Shown: positions 1 to 8,026 of the stretch, one piece after another | Numbering within the stretch: position 1 is the first letter of the stretch | Layout of the letters: every line of letters begins with the position of its first letter | Origin: a virus | Length of the DNA: 59,200 bases | Strand: one strand, 5' to 3' | IMG/VR virus record: IMGVR_UViG_3300040856_002284 | Location: 1 to 59,200 of that record | Notes under the pieces: model-generated | What the model was told of the DNA's origin: nothing | Seen by the model: only the letters and a program-made list of their open reading frames with translations | The model's database searches: none | Made by a program: the position numbers and the translations under genes

Positions 1-2
1 TT

Positions 3-389
3 CAAGGCGGCACTAAACAGCAACGCAAATATGCTTACAGCATGGCAGATTACGTTTGTCAAAAGTTTAACATCAATCCAGATGTAGAAATATACTTTCG
101 TAGACTGACAAATGATCGCAGCCTTGGTGGTTGTGTGCAAGTAGACGCAGGCGAGTATGAAATAGATCTCAAGCGTAGTATGCGTATGCGTGACATGCTG
201 ACTACATTAGCACACGAACTTGTTCATGTGAAACAATACGAATTAGGACAACTAGATCATAGTGTAGAAGCCGACTATGATTATTGGGACAAGCCCAGCG
301 AAATTGAAGCGCACGGTAGAGAAACAGGGTTGTTTGTTACATGGGCGGAACAAAACAAACTTGCTCATAGAAAATGGACGCAAGTATAA
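3..389 (+). CDS. HExxH zinc metallopeptidase-like protein (5' end outside window)
   Basis: The frame is open from base 3 with no stop before the first ATG at 42, so the gene probably starts before the window; the part from ATG 42 is 115 residues. Numbered from that ATG, HELVH at residues 58-62 is a zincin HExxH motif and is followed by a Glu-rich E-x-x-A-x-GRE stretch near residue 89 that could give the third zinc ligand, as in small SprT-like/minimal gluzincin proteins. Substrate unknown. It ends 7 bases before a radical SAM gene. Confidence 0.6.
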   Translation, partial: QGGTKQQRKYAYSMADYVCQKFNINPDVEIYFRRLTNDRSLGGCVQVDAGEYEIDLKRSMRMRDMLTTLAHELVHVKQYELGQLDHSVEADYDYWDKPSEIEAHGRETGLFVTWAEQNKLAHRKWTQV

Positions 390-392
390 ATA
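385..392 (+). promoter_or_regulatory. T4-type late promoter box TATAAATA, leaderless arrangement
   Basis: Perfect TATAAATA (the known T4 late promoter core) ending 4 bases before the ATG at 397. By the T4 spacing, transcription would begin within about one base of the start codon. There is no Shine-Dalgarno sequence before this ATG. Confidence 0.45.
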
Positions 393-396
393 TCTC

Positions 397-1653
397 ATGA
401 GCTCAAAATTAAATTGCTACTTTCCTTACAAAGACATCCTTATTGACGTACCACGTAATGAAATTAAATGGTGTTGTAAATTACTAGAAGGTTCAAGTTT
501 GGATGATCATGATCCTGATGCACCAGAAAAAGATAAACTTTTAACTGATATCAGGCAAAGTTTAGCAAATGGCATCGAACACACAGCATGTGATAATTGT
601 TGGCGAGCCGAACACAGAAATATCAAAAGTTGGAGACAGACAGAAGGTAAAATACCTGACTTTTTAAAAAATAAAAATTTAGATCAACTTCCTTACAATC
701 AGCAATTTACAAGATTAGAAATATTTTTTGATAATACGTGCGACTTGGCATGTATATATTGTGGTCCTTGGTTGAGTAGTAAATGGGCGCAAGAAAATCA
801 AAAAACTAAAATGTTTTGGAGTAAACCTGTAGATATTCACAAAGAAGACGATGTAAAAATACAAAAAATAATAGATACTATTAGGACGGTAGGAAAACGT
901 GCTGATGCTACCGGCAGGGTAGACTTGGCTATTCTTGGCGGTGAACCTTTTTTAAGTCCTCAGGTAAAAAACGGTAAGTTCAAAAGGTTTGTTGATGCAT
1001 TCTACGAAGGTGCTCCAAAAAGCACCGAATTGTTATTAAACTTCATAACAAATTGTAATACACCTGACAAAATATTTGAGACAAATTTAGACTATCTAAA
1101 ACAATGCAAAGAAGCATATCCAAATTTAATTGTCCACATAAGTATGAGTTTAGAATGTACTGGTAAACTGACTGAAATAACACGTTATGGAAGTAGTTGG
1201 GAACAAGTTGATAAAAATATTCACAAATGGATGCAACAAGATTGGATACGTTTTAATTTTAATACAGCATTTAATGCAATTACCTTGCACGATGTTGACA
1301 ACTACGCAAAGTATTTGGTTAACCTAAGTAAAAAATACAGCAAAAAGATAAGCATAAGTCCTAACATTGTATATGAGCCTAATTCACTCTTACCTAGTAT
1401 TATGCCAAGTTCTTGGAGTACATATATCGACAACGCCATTGATACAATCTCAAAAAATCAAGATTGTTTTTATGACGATGATGCACATGGCTGGCCAAGA
1501 TTTATTGCGACACTCGATGATATTAAACATACATTAGGAAACAATGTAGATAAAAAGCCTGAGTTAAAATTTATGATGCAATACAGCAAAAAGTATAGAC
1601 ATGTAAATTTTAAAAAACTCACTCCTGAAGTTTTTTCTTACGTATTTGGTTGA
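397..1653 (+). CDS. Radical SAM protein with N-terminal SPASM-like cysteine module
   Basis: 418 residues. The radical SAM CxxxCxxC is at C115, C119, C122 and a GGEP motif (SAM binding) follows near residue 210. Before it are C7, the pair C26-C27 and C65xxC68, the same spacing seen in five other radical SAM genes of this window and resembling a SPASM/twitch auxiliary-cluster domain placed N-terminally. The frame is open upstream to 277, but ATG 397 fits the end of the previous gene and the aligned N-termini of the paralogues. Product chemistry is unknown. It stands apart from the tandem cluster at 15-21 kb. Confidence 0.85.
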   Translation: MSSKLNCYFPYKDILIDVPRNEIKWCCKLLEGSSLDDHDPDAPEKDKLLTDIRQSLANGIEHTACDNCWRAEHRNIKSWRQTEGKIPDFLKNKNLDQLPYNQQFTRLEIFFDNTCDLACIYCGPWLSSKWAQENQKTKMFWSKPVDIHKEDDVKIQKIIDTIRTVGKRADATGRVDLAILGGEPFLSPQVKNGKFKRFVDAFYEGAPKSTELLLNFITNCNTPDKIFETNLDYLKQCKEAYPNLIVHISMSLECTGKLTEITRYGSSWEQVDKNIHKWMQQDWIRFNFNTAFNAITLHDVDNYAKYLVNLSKKYSKKISISPNIVYEPNSLLPSIMPSSWSTYIDNAIDTISKNQDCFYDDDAHGWPRFIATLDDIKHTLGNNVDKKPELKFMMQYSKKYRHVNFKKLTPEVFSYVFG

Positions 1654-1655
1654 CA

Positions 1656-2402
1656 ATGGAAGATTGCCCTGCTATATTAACTTATAAACAATGGTTATTA
1701 GGCAATCCAAAGGCACTGAAAATGACACACAATACCGAAATGCTTATTCATCTAGCGTTTGCAGCTTATCGTGTAAACAACGGTTATGAAAAACAAACTC
1801 GTCGTTATAGCGAAGGTCAACCTACTACATTCAGCAACAAAGAACTAATAGCTTATACCTTAGAAGATGGGTTTAAGCCTGAAGACTTTGTGCCACTTAC
1901 AATCACAGATGAAGATCGTGCAGCAAAAGCAGCAGGTGATAAACATATGCGTAGATATACCATGTTAGCACTTGGAGACTTACCGCAATTTGAAGCTGAT
2001 CTGTTTGCAGCATACAGCAGTGAAGAAATGCCGATAGGTCGTGTAGGTTTAATTGCATACTTGCCAGCATTTATTGATCGTCAAGTAAAAGACAAAGTAT
2101 ACAAGCAACGTGTGAAAACTGAATTTGTAGATAGCACACATCTACAAGGTGATCGTATTGAGCCTAGCGAGGTAGAAATCCTTAAAGTCATTCCTCTTAG
2201 CACTGACTGGATTTCGGAACCAGCGTATATGCACTTTGGTGCTATTGGTAAAGACTTGGTGTGCTTTACACAGAAACAAATGTATGCTGTTGGGGATACG
2301 TATGACATTGTAGCTCGTATAAAAGGACAAGATGTTGAACGTGATACAAAAACTCCTATGACACGATTGAATTATGTAAAGTTACGAAAGCAAGAATTTT
2401 AA
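1656..2402 (+). CDS. Phage protein of unknown function
   Basis: 248 residues, no recognisable motif. A TTG at 1650 overlaps the previous stop, but ATG 1656 is the more likely start. Hydrophilic, no signal peptide or membrane segment. The C-terminal third (about residues 195-240) is rich in short beta-like segments. Translation is probably coupled to the radical SAM gene upstream. Confidence 0.7.
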   Translation: MEDCPAILTYKQWLLGNPKALKMTHNTEMLIHLAFAAYRVNNGYEKQTRRYSEGQPTTFSNKELIAYTLEDGFKPEDFVPLTITDEDRAAKAAGDKHMRRYTMLALGDLPQFEADLFAAYSSEEMPIGRVGLIAYLPAFIDRQVKDKVYKQRVKTEFVDSTHLQGDRIEPSEVEILKVIPLSTDWISEPAYMHFGAIGKDLVCFTQKQMYAVGDTYDIVARIKGQDVERDTKTPMTRLNYVKLRKQEF

Positions 2403-2435
2403 TGAACACATTTAAAAAAGACTTAGAGCTAGTTT

Positions 2436-2612
2436 ATGTTTAAATACTATTATCATGTGGTTCTGATAAATGAAAATGGTTGTGTAGTGAAATACATAGA
2501 TACAATACCTGCATATGATGAAAAAAGTGCAGAAGATCAATGCTACAACAAGTTTGGTTGTGCATGTAACACTGGATGGGAAAGAGAAAACTTTAAGGCG
2601 GTAAAATGTTAG
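2436..2612 (+). CDS. Small Cys-containing protein, 58 aa
   Basis: An ATG at 2436 opens 58 codons ending TAG at 2610-2612; the next gene starts inside it (2606). Composition is protein-like, with C44 and C46 in a GCAC sequence and a C-terminal Cys. A 13-codon ORF (2402-2443) just before it overlaps the preceding stop and may be only a translational bridge. No family recognised. Confidence 0.55.
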   Translation: MFKYYYHVVLINENGCVVKYIDTIPAYDEKSAEDQCYNKFGCACNTGWERENFKAVKC

Positions 2613-2827
2613 AACAGATTTTATATAATGAAATGACATATTGGTTGTTGGGCACAGCAGTTATGTTTACATATGTAGGAAGGGTTATGTCCTTCCGTAA
2701 TCACTTAGAGGATGTGATTTCAGCTACAATAGAAAGTTTAATTGAGGAAGGTTATATTCGGACCAAAGGTGAAGGTGAGAAACTAGAACTATTGAAGCAT
2801 TGGGAATATGATCAAAATTCAAGGTAA
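2606..2827 (+). CDS. Small membrane-anchored protein, 73 aa
   Basis: One hydrophobic segment at about residues 12-27, followed by a charged cytoplasmic-type tail. Overlaps the small ORF before it by 7 bases and the tilS-like gene after it by 20 bases, so it is part of a coupled early operon. Function unknown. Confidence 0.65.
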   Translation: MLEQILYNEMTYWLLGTAVMFTYVGRVMSFRNHLEDVISATIESLIEEGYIRTKGEGEKLELLKHWEYDQNSR

Positions 2828-3410
2828 GCTACCAAAGAAATTTTACCTCGCTTGTAGTGGTGGAGTCGACTCAATGGTTGCATTAGACTTCTTTAAACGT
2901 AAACATGAAGTAGTTGTTTTACATTTTAATCATGGAACAGAACACGGAAGACAAGCTGAAAAATTTATGAATGAATATTGTCATAAAAATAGCATTGAGT
3001 GTTTAACAGGCGACATAGGTAGAGAATCAATTCCACCTGGTCTAAGTAGAGAGGCATGGTGGAGAGAAAAACGCTATAGATTTTTAGATCAATATCCAGG
3101 CTATCCTGTTGTTACAGCTCATCATTTAGATGATTGTGTAGAAACATGGATATATAGTAGTCTAAGAGGAAAAGGACACATTATTCCATATAGAAGGAAG
3201 CATGTAATTAGACCTTTCCGTTTAAATCGTAAACGAGATTTTGAATTGTGGGCAGCAATGAAAAATGTACCTTATATTCAGGATGACAGCAACGAAGATA
3301 TACATTATACTAGAAACTATATTAGACATAAAATGATGGAAAATGTTCTTGCAGTACATCCGGGCATTCATAAAACAATTGCAAAGAAAGTGAGAGAAGA
3401 TGAGTCATGA
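2808..3410 (+). CDS. tilS: tRNA(Ile)-lysidine synthase-like PP-loop ATPase
   Basis: 200 residues, matching the catalytic N-terminal domain of TilS, which converts C34 of tRNA-Ile(CAU) to lysidine using ATP and lysine so that it reads AUA. The PP-loop SGGVDS is at 17-22, HHLDD at 105-109, and the TilS-specific DDSNEDIHYTRNYIRH block at 159-174. The C-terminal tRNA-binding domains of bacterial TilS (usually over 400 aa) are missing, so it is a minimal form. No tRNA with a CAU anticodon is in this window; the substrate may be a host tRNA or one encoded elsewhere. Confidence 0.88.
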   Translation: MIKIQGKLPKKFYLACSGGVDSMVALDFFKRKHEVVVLHFNHGTEHGRQAEKFMNEYCHKNSIECLTGDIGRESIPPGLSREAWWREKRYRFLDQYPGYPVVTAHHLDDCVETWIYSSLRGKGHIIPYRRKHVIRPFRLNRKRDFELWAAMKNVPYIQDDSNEDIHYTRNYIRHKMMENVLAVHPGIHKTIAKKVREDES

Positions 3411-3603
3411 TTATTTAGGATTTGAAAGTACATTAGACGAAGACGATTATGGGTTTATCTTAGATTCGGAAGGTAATTTAAAAGGTATATGGGTACCACA
3501 AGCGCATGAAGATGAAGATGTTCCAGAACCAATTGTAGAACTACTAAAAGAAAAATGGGGAATTGATCCTAACGATGATGCAAACTATGGATACTTACAC
3601 TAA
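3400..3603 (+). CDS. Acidic phage protein, 67 aa
   Basis: Very acidic small protein (many Asp/Glu), no motif recognised. Starts 10 bases inside the tilS end and its TAA touches the next ATG, indicating coupled translation. Confidence 0.65.
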   Translation: MSHDYLGFESTLDEDDYGFILDSEGNLKGIWVPQAHEDEDVPEPIVELLKEKWGIDPNDDANYGYLH

Positions 3604-3836
3604 TGACACCTGTTGAAATAAGTGAATACAAAATGCGTTGGAAGCCAAATGGCTTCAGTGTGCGTTTACATAGTGATTTAGATTGGCGTGGCAAAGACTG
3701 GTGTAGAAAACACCTAGAACGTCATCAATGGAGTTTTGATAAATGGAGTAATGTTTATGAACATACTTTCCATTTTGAACATCAAAAACATGCAGAAGAA
3801 TTTGCCAAGCAATGGCCGGAGTACACAAATCAATGA
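3603..3836 (+). CDS. Phage protein of unknown function, 77 aa
   Basis: Trp- and His-rich, mixed charge, no signal or membrane segment. Sits in the coupled run tilS to clpP. Small proteins of this look are common in T4-like marine phages, but I recognise no domain. Confidence 0.65.
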   Translation: MTPVEISEYKMRWKPNGFSVRLHSDLDWRGKDWCRKHLERHQWSFDKWSNVYEHTFHFEHQKHAEEFAKQWPEYTNQ

Positions 3837-4114
3837 CACTAACAAAAACAGAAGCAGTAGAAAAAATTGTTGAACTAGCAAAAAGCCTCGATATTAAAGA
3901 TAATATTAATTGGGCAACGTTGAATGTAACTGAGAACGAAGTTTATGAAATGATGGCAGATAGCGTTTTAGATCAAATGTATGCTTTGCCACAAGACCAT
4001 AGAGAATCAGTTTCAATGGCAACTATTACAAGATTGCTAGTTGAAAACTTTATTTTAAATTTAAAATTAGAAGAGGAAAAAAAGAAAAATGCCCCTAGTA
4101 CCAATCGTAGTTGA
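3833..4114 (+). CDS. Helical phage protein of unknown function, 93 aa
   Basis: Start chosen at ATG 3833, overlapping the previous TGA (ATGA), rather than the in-frame ATG at 3812. Predicted mostly alpha-helical with a charged C-terminal Lys/Glu tail. Overlaps the clpP start by 26 bases. Confidence 0.6.
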   Translation: MTLTKTEAVEKIVELAKSLDIKDNINWATLNVTENEVYEMMADSVLDQMYALPQDHRESVSMATITRLLVENFILNLKLEEEKKKNAPSTNRS

Positions 4115-4706
4115 ACAAGAAAGCAAAGGCGAACGTAGTTATGATATCTACAGCAGGTTGCTAAAAGACCGTATTATCATGCTGAATAGTGTAGTAGAAG
4201 ATAATATGGCTAATCTTGTTGTTGCACAAATGCTTTTCTTAGAAGCAGAAAATCCTGATAAAGACATTAATCTTTACATTAACTCGCCAGGCGGCAGTGT
4301 TACAGCAGGACTAGCTATCTATGATACAATGCAATTTATTAAACCAGACATCAAAACTATTGTAATGGGTCAAGCAGCAAGCATGGGTAGTTTCCTAGCA
4401 CAAGCAGGTGCACCTGGTAAACGTATGGTATTGCCTGAAAGTCGTACAATGATTCACAGAGTAAGTTCAGGAACACGAGGTACAGGCGGTTCTGTGTATG
4501 TACAAGAACTTGAAATGGAAGACAACATTCGCCATTTACAAGAATCAAAACGCTTGAATAAACGGTTGGTCGAACTTTATGCTAAACACAACAGCGCAGG
4601 TAAAACATACGATGAGCTTGCTGAAACAATGAAGTTTGATACTTTTTTATCAGCACAAGAAGCAGTAGAGTATGGTCTTGCTGATAAGGTAATTGAAAAT
4701 AGATGA
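4089..4706 (+). CDS. clpP: ClpP-type serine protease
   Basis: 205 residues, full length for ClpP, the barrel peptidase that works with ClpX/ClpA unfoldases. The family blocks are all visible: [51 protein letters not shown] with nucleophile S98, MIH with H123, and Asp184 just before FLSA. Compared with the E. coli enzyme the His-to-Asp distance is 12 residues longer, placing an insertion in the handle region. No Clp ATPase is in the window, so it may use the host unfoldase or redirect host proteolysis. A prohead-protease role is less likely because no capsid genes are near. Confidence 0.93.
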   Translation: MPLVPIVVEQESKGERSYDIYSRLLKDRIIMLNSVVEDNMANLVVAQMLFLEAENPDKDINLYINSPGGSVTAGLAIYDTMQFIKPDIKTIVMGQAASMGSFLAQAGAPGKRMVLPESRTMIHRVSSGTRGTGGSVYVQELEMEDNIRHLQESKRLNKRLVELYAKHNSAGKTYDELAETMKFDTFLSAQEAVEYGLADKVIENR

Positions 4707-4837
4707 GTACATTAACAATCATATGTGTAGTAGGTTTATGGGCGTATATTCAAACACGCCCGCATAACATTGCTTGTACACACGATTGTAATCAAGGAAG
4801 GAACTGCACATGTCAGACAAAGTCAAAGAAACCGTAG
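4703..4837 (+). CDS. Small membrane-anchored Cys-rich peptide, 44 aa
   Basis: Starts in an ATGA overlap with the clpP stop and runs 28 bases into the next gene. An N-terminal hydrophobic segment (about residues 3-16) is followed by a Cys-rich tail with CTHDC and CTC. Function unknown; the neat overlaps on both sides support translation. Confidence 0.5.
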   Translation: MSTLTIICVVGLWAYIQTRPHNIACTHDCNQGRNCTCQTKSKKP

Positions 4838-5154
4838 CAGCACTCAAAGGCATTCCTACAAAAGAGCAACTATTAGAAATGCTTTCAACCGAAGTAGTTG
4901 ATGTTACATTTCAAAAACTCAGCGGTGATGAGCGTACTATGAAGTGTAGTTTAATTCCTAGTATGCTGCCACCTGCACAAAGAGAAGATAAACTTAGTCA
5001 AACAAAAATACGCAATTTAGAAGAAAAAACTATTGTTGTGTGGGCTATCGATATAGAACCTAGTGCATGGCGTAGCTTCAGATATGATCGTGTTAAGAAG
5101 GTTGCAGTTGATAAGTATTATGGTAATGGACATGATGATGGAGCAAACTATTGA
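4810..5154 (+). CDS. SH3 beta-barrel fold protein (DUF2693-like)
   Basis: 114 residues. The central and C-terminal parts match the phage/Bacteroides SH3 beta-barrel (DUF2693) family as I know it: an MKCSLIPSMLPP segment, then a VVWAIDIEPSAWRSFRYD segment. Members are small proteins of unknown role. Good Shine-Dalgarno (GGAAGGA) before ATG 4810. Confidence 0.65.
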   Translation: MSDKVKETVAALKGIPTKEQLLEMLSTEVVDVTFQKLSGDERTMKCSLIPSMLPPAQREDKLSQTKIRNLEEKTIVVWAIDIEPSAWRSFRYDRVKKVAVDKYYGNGHDDGANY

Positions 5155-5714
5155 TACTCAAAACTAAAACTGAATATGATCTAACACCGTTTTTAGCAGC
5201 TGACTATGAACAACACAAAGGAAGTTGTATAAGTTATCAAGTGCGTGAGCAGGAAGATATTCACAAAACATTTGGTGGCTTTCCGGATAGTTATCACGAA
5301 GACAACACACGTATTCAACAACTATGGTTCGATGACGGCGACCCTGGCGTAGACTATTTTACACTTGGAGCATTGTTAGGTATTGAAATTGTAACTATCA
5401 GTGCAATTTTACAACCACCTGGTAACACTATTACAATGCACAGAGATACATTCTTTAAAATAAACAATATGTATCCTGATGATACACGTAAAAAAGTACG
5501 TGCAAACATTTATTTGGAAGATTGGGCGCCAGGGCATTTTATTAATTATCAAGACGAAAACAAAGAATGGCAAACCAGTACACATTGGAAAGCAGGTGAA
5601 GGGTTTGTTTGGGATAGTGATCATTTACATTTAAGCGCAAATGCTGGACTTACACCAAAATACACCTTACAAGTATCTGGATTTTGGAATAAGTCTGTAG
5701 ACGTTACGGTATGA
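5151..5714 (+). CDS. 2OG-Fe(II) oxygenase-like (cupin fold) protein
   Basis: 187 residues. MHRD at 96-99 gives an HxD iron motif (H97, D99); the distal His is H158 or H160 in SDHLHLSAN, and the strand RANIYLEDW lies between, the layout of small prolyl/aspartyl-hydroxylase-like oxygenases. Likely uses 2-oxoglutarate and O2; substrate unknown. No ATG lies near the front: TTG 5151, overlapping the previous stop, is the only reasonable start, which implies coupled translation. Confidence 0.6.
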   Translation: MILKTKTEYDLTPFLAADYEQHKGSCISYQVREQEDIHKTFGGFPDSYHEDNTRIQQLWFDDGDPGVDYFTLGALLGIEIVTISAILQPPGNTITMHRDTFFKINNMYPDDTRKKVRANIYLEDWAPGHFINYQDENKEWQTSTHWKAGEGFVWDSDHLHLSANAGLTPKYTLQVSGFWNKSVDVTV

Positions 5715-6367
5715 TATACGTTTTCGGATGTAGTGCAAGCGAACGGGTAAAAGTCACCAAATGTTATGGTGACTTTTTATCTGAAAACATACAGGTTGCA
5801 CTAAACCTCCAAGCAGCAGGATGCGGAAGCAACAGACGTATAAGCAGAGTACTCAGTAAAATGGTACACGACGGTGAAATAACTTCCAATGACATTGTTA
5901 TAATTCAATATACAGAAACTACACGTAATGAATTTTTTACTGCTAATAAAGAAACACATCCTCAAATAAACTTTACTGATAATATACAAATTAGAGAAGA
6001 TTATAATACAGGACAAATAATTAGGTACAAAGCAAATGCAGGCAGTTGGCAACCTAATAGGGTTGAATCAAAATTTTTTAAAACATACGAAAAATATTTT
6101 CTAGACACAAACTTCGAAGATGAAAATTTTATTAGTTTAAATTATAATTTACAATGTATGTTAGCATATAATAAAATAAATGCATACTTCTTAATCATTA
6201 ACGGATATATACCTAGCACATTTGATACGATAGATTATTTTAAAGATAGGTGTATAAACGTGCCAGATCCTAAACAAAACAATTTGTTTATAGATGATGG
6301 ACATTTTCATGAAGATGGTCATAGATTAGTTGCAGATATAATCAAAGGCAAAATAAATGAAAAATAA
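5711..6367 (+). CDS. SGNH/GDSL hydrolase-like protein (A)
   Basis: 218 residues. The N-terminal VFGCSAS resembles SGNH block I, with Ser8 as nucleophile, and the C-terminal DDGHFHEDGHR looks like block V with Asp and His. The middle is divergent. SGNH enzymes cleave acyl or other ester groups, often from glycans. ATG overlaps the previous stop by 4 bases. One of four such genes in the window. Confidence 0.55.
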   Translation: MIYVFGCSASERVKVTKCYGDFLSENIQVALNLQAAGCGSNRRISRVLSKMVHDGEITSNDIVIIQYTETTRNEFFTANKETHPQINFTDNIQIREDYNTGQIIRYKANAGSWQPNRVESKFFKTYEKYFLDTNFEDENFISLNYNLQCMLAYNKINAYFLIINGYIPSTFDTIDYFKDRCINVPDPKQNNLFIDDGHFHEDGHRLVADIIKGKINEK

Positions 6368-7091
6368 ACTTTATGTTTTTGGTGATAGTTTTGCAACTCC
6401 TAATTCTCCTCATCTTGAACAAGGATTTGAAACTTATATAACTCAATTAGAAAGACATTATGAAATACAAAATTATGCAGTTAGAGGAATAGGATTAAGT
6501 GAAACAATAGGAAGGTTATTGAGTGTGCTAGATAATGGGATACATCCAGATTCATATTTGCTTATAACATTACCTGATTGTTTCAGATTAAAAACAAATT
6601 TTTTCCAACCTGAAGAACAAGTCTACACAAAGTTATTACAATCAGAAGAAAGTTTAAAAATTTATAGTAAAGAATTATGGCATCAATTTCGTAAATATGT
6701 TCCATTTATTAAAAATATGCATGAATATTACCTATCAAAAGAACTTGATTATGAACATAAAGAAAATATAAAAGGATTAGCTACAATAAAGACTCTAAGT
6801 GAACATTTTAAAAAAACTATTGTTTTTCCAGTTACCTATAGCGAAAAAACACTCAAAAAATTAGATAACAATTTAATTACAAACAATAACAAATTTTGTT
6901 TTGTAAACAAAAATTTAGTAGATTTATCTAAAAATGAGTATAAAAAGTACTTTAATTTACCAATAGGAAAAGATTATAGACAAAACCATTTTTCGTCCTC
7001 TAATCATAATGAAATGTTTATATTTATTTTAAACTATTTTCAAAAAAATGTTGTTAAAGAATTAAAATTAAGACAAAATTTTTTAACTTGA
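6357..7091 (+). CDS. SGNH/GDSL hydrolase-like protein (B)
   Basis: 244 residues; N-terminal VFGDSFA is a classic SGNH block I (GDS). The expected block V is weak: an NHFSSSNHNE segment near residue 220 may supply the His. Overlaps gene A by 11 bases. More AT-rich and Lys/Asn-rich than its neighbours. Substrate unknown. Confidence 0.55.
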   Translation: MKNKLYVFGDSFATPNSPHLEQGFETYITQLERHYEIQNYAVRGIGLSETIGRLLSVLDNGIHPDSYLLITLPDCFRLKTNFFQPEEQVYTKLLQSEESLKIYSKELWHQFRKYVPFIKNMHEYYLSKELDYEHKENIKGLATIKTLSEHFKKTIVFPVTYSEKTLKKLDNNLITNNNKFCFVNKNLVDLSKNEYKKYFNLPIGKDYRQNHFSSSNHNEMFIFILNYFQKNVVKELKLRQNFLT

Positions 7092-7116
7092 CTTTATTGC
7101 TAGTCTATTATATAAT
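7088..7116 (+). promoter_or_regulatory. Sigma70-like promoter
   Basis: TTGACT (7088-7093), 17-base spacer, perfect TATAAT (7111-7116). Drives the TauD-like gene at 7135; a GGAAAAAGGA ribosome site follows. No inverted repeat hiding this ribosome site was found. Confidence 0.75.
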
Positions 7117-7134
7117 ATAGGAAAAAGGATTACT

Positions 7135-7977
7135 ATGAAAATAAATCTTATCAATAAATGGGCAATTGAAATCGAAGATTTTGATTTGCGCACAAGTAGC
7201 ACAGAAGATGCTCATGTAATTGGAAGGCTAATACTTTCTAACATGGTTGTAGTTTTACGCAATCAAAAATTAGAACCAGAAGATGAAGTTGCTTTTTGTT
7301 CTAAAATTGGTGAATGTCAATTTATTATAAATCCTGTGTTACCAAAAGAAGGACAGCGTACAGAACACTTGGCTGTTGGAAATCATATTTTAAGAGTTAC
7401 AGGACAAAAAAACGACAAAGGAGAAGAAGGACTTTTTGGGCATACAAGTGCATTAGACTGGCATGCCAATCAAGCAAGTAATTACAACAGAGATCCTTTA
7501 ATTTGGCTATATGGTGTAGAAGGTACAGCAGGTAGTGTAACAAGTTGGATTAATAATATAGAAAGTTATAAATCTCTTAGTGACGAAATGAAAGATGAAA
7601 TAAAAGATGTTGAAATCACACTTGGTTACAAAACAGGATCATATAGTCCAAGTAAGTTTTTTAAAGAACACCACGACGCAGATAAACCTTTTAAACTAGT
7701 ACACACAAATGATGCAGGCGAAACTGGATTGTATTTTCCTTTCTTACAAATTTTTGGTATGAAGGGTAAAACTGAGACAGAATTTAAAGACTTGATGGAC
7801 AGACTTATTGCACATGTAACCAAACCTGAATTTTGTTATGATCATCATTGGCAAAATGGAGATGTTGTTATAAGTGAACAATGGTTGAGTATACACAAAC
7901 GTTGGGCGTTTGAACATATGGACAAAAGAGTTTTACACAGAATTGCATTTAATTACAAAAATTTGCTTGACAACTAA
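7135..7977 (+). CDS. TauD/TfdA-type 2OG dioxygenase-like protein with HAN instead of HxD
   Basis: 280 residues, usual TauD length. LDWHANQAS at 108-115 aligns with the TauD/TfdA WHxD iron motif but has Asn112 where Asp is expected; the codon is clearly AAT. The distal H254 and the 2-oxoglutarate-binding R269 (VLHRIAF) are present. In known non-haem Fe halogenases this carboxylate is replaced by Ala or Gly; Asn is not the standard case, so the enzyme could be a variant oxygenase, a non-canonical catalyst or inactive. Confidence 0.8.
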   Translation: MKINLINKWAIEIEDFDLRTSSTEDAHVIGRLILSNMVVVLRNQKLEPEDEVAFCSKIGECQFIINPVLPKEGQRTEHLAVGNHILRVTGQKNDKGEEGLFGHTSALDWHANQASNYNRDPLIWLYGVEGTAGSVTSWINNIESYKSLSDEMKDEIKDVEITLGYKTGSYSPSKFFKEHHDADKPFKLVHTNDAGETGLYFPFLQIFGMKGKTETEFKDLMDRLIAHVTKPEFCYDHHWQNGDVVISEQWLSIHKRWAFEHMDKRVLHRIAFNYKNLLDN

Positions 7978-8001
7978 TTTATATTATGCTATGTATAAAT
8001 A
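7967..8001 (+). promoter_or_regulatory. Overlapping sigma70-like promoter and late box
   Basis: TTGACA (7967-7972), 17-base spacer, TATGTA (7990-7995), immediately overlapped by a perfect late box TATAAATA (7994-8001). Either would serve the glycine-zipper gene at 8027. A bulged inverted repeat (7978-7989 with 8005-8013) would cover the AAAGG ribosome site in read-through RNA. Confidence 0.6.
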
Positions 8002-8026
8002 TAGGCATATAAAGGAAGGCACTATT

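Noticed and set aside
277-396. Upstream extension of the first radical SAM gene
   Set aside because: It overlaps the metallopeptidase-like gene by over 100 bases and does not resemble the N-termini of the paralogues; ATG 397 fits better.
2402-2443. 13-codon ORF between two genes
   Set aside because: Too short to support on its own; may only allow re-initiation between genes.
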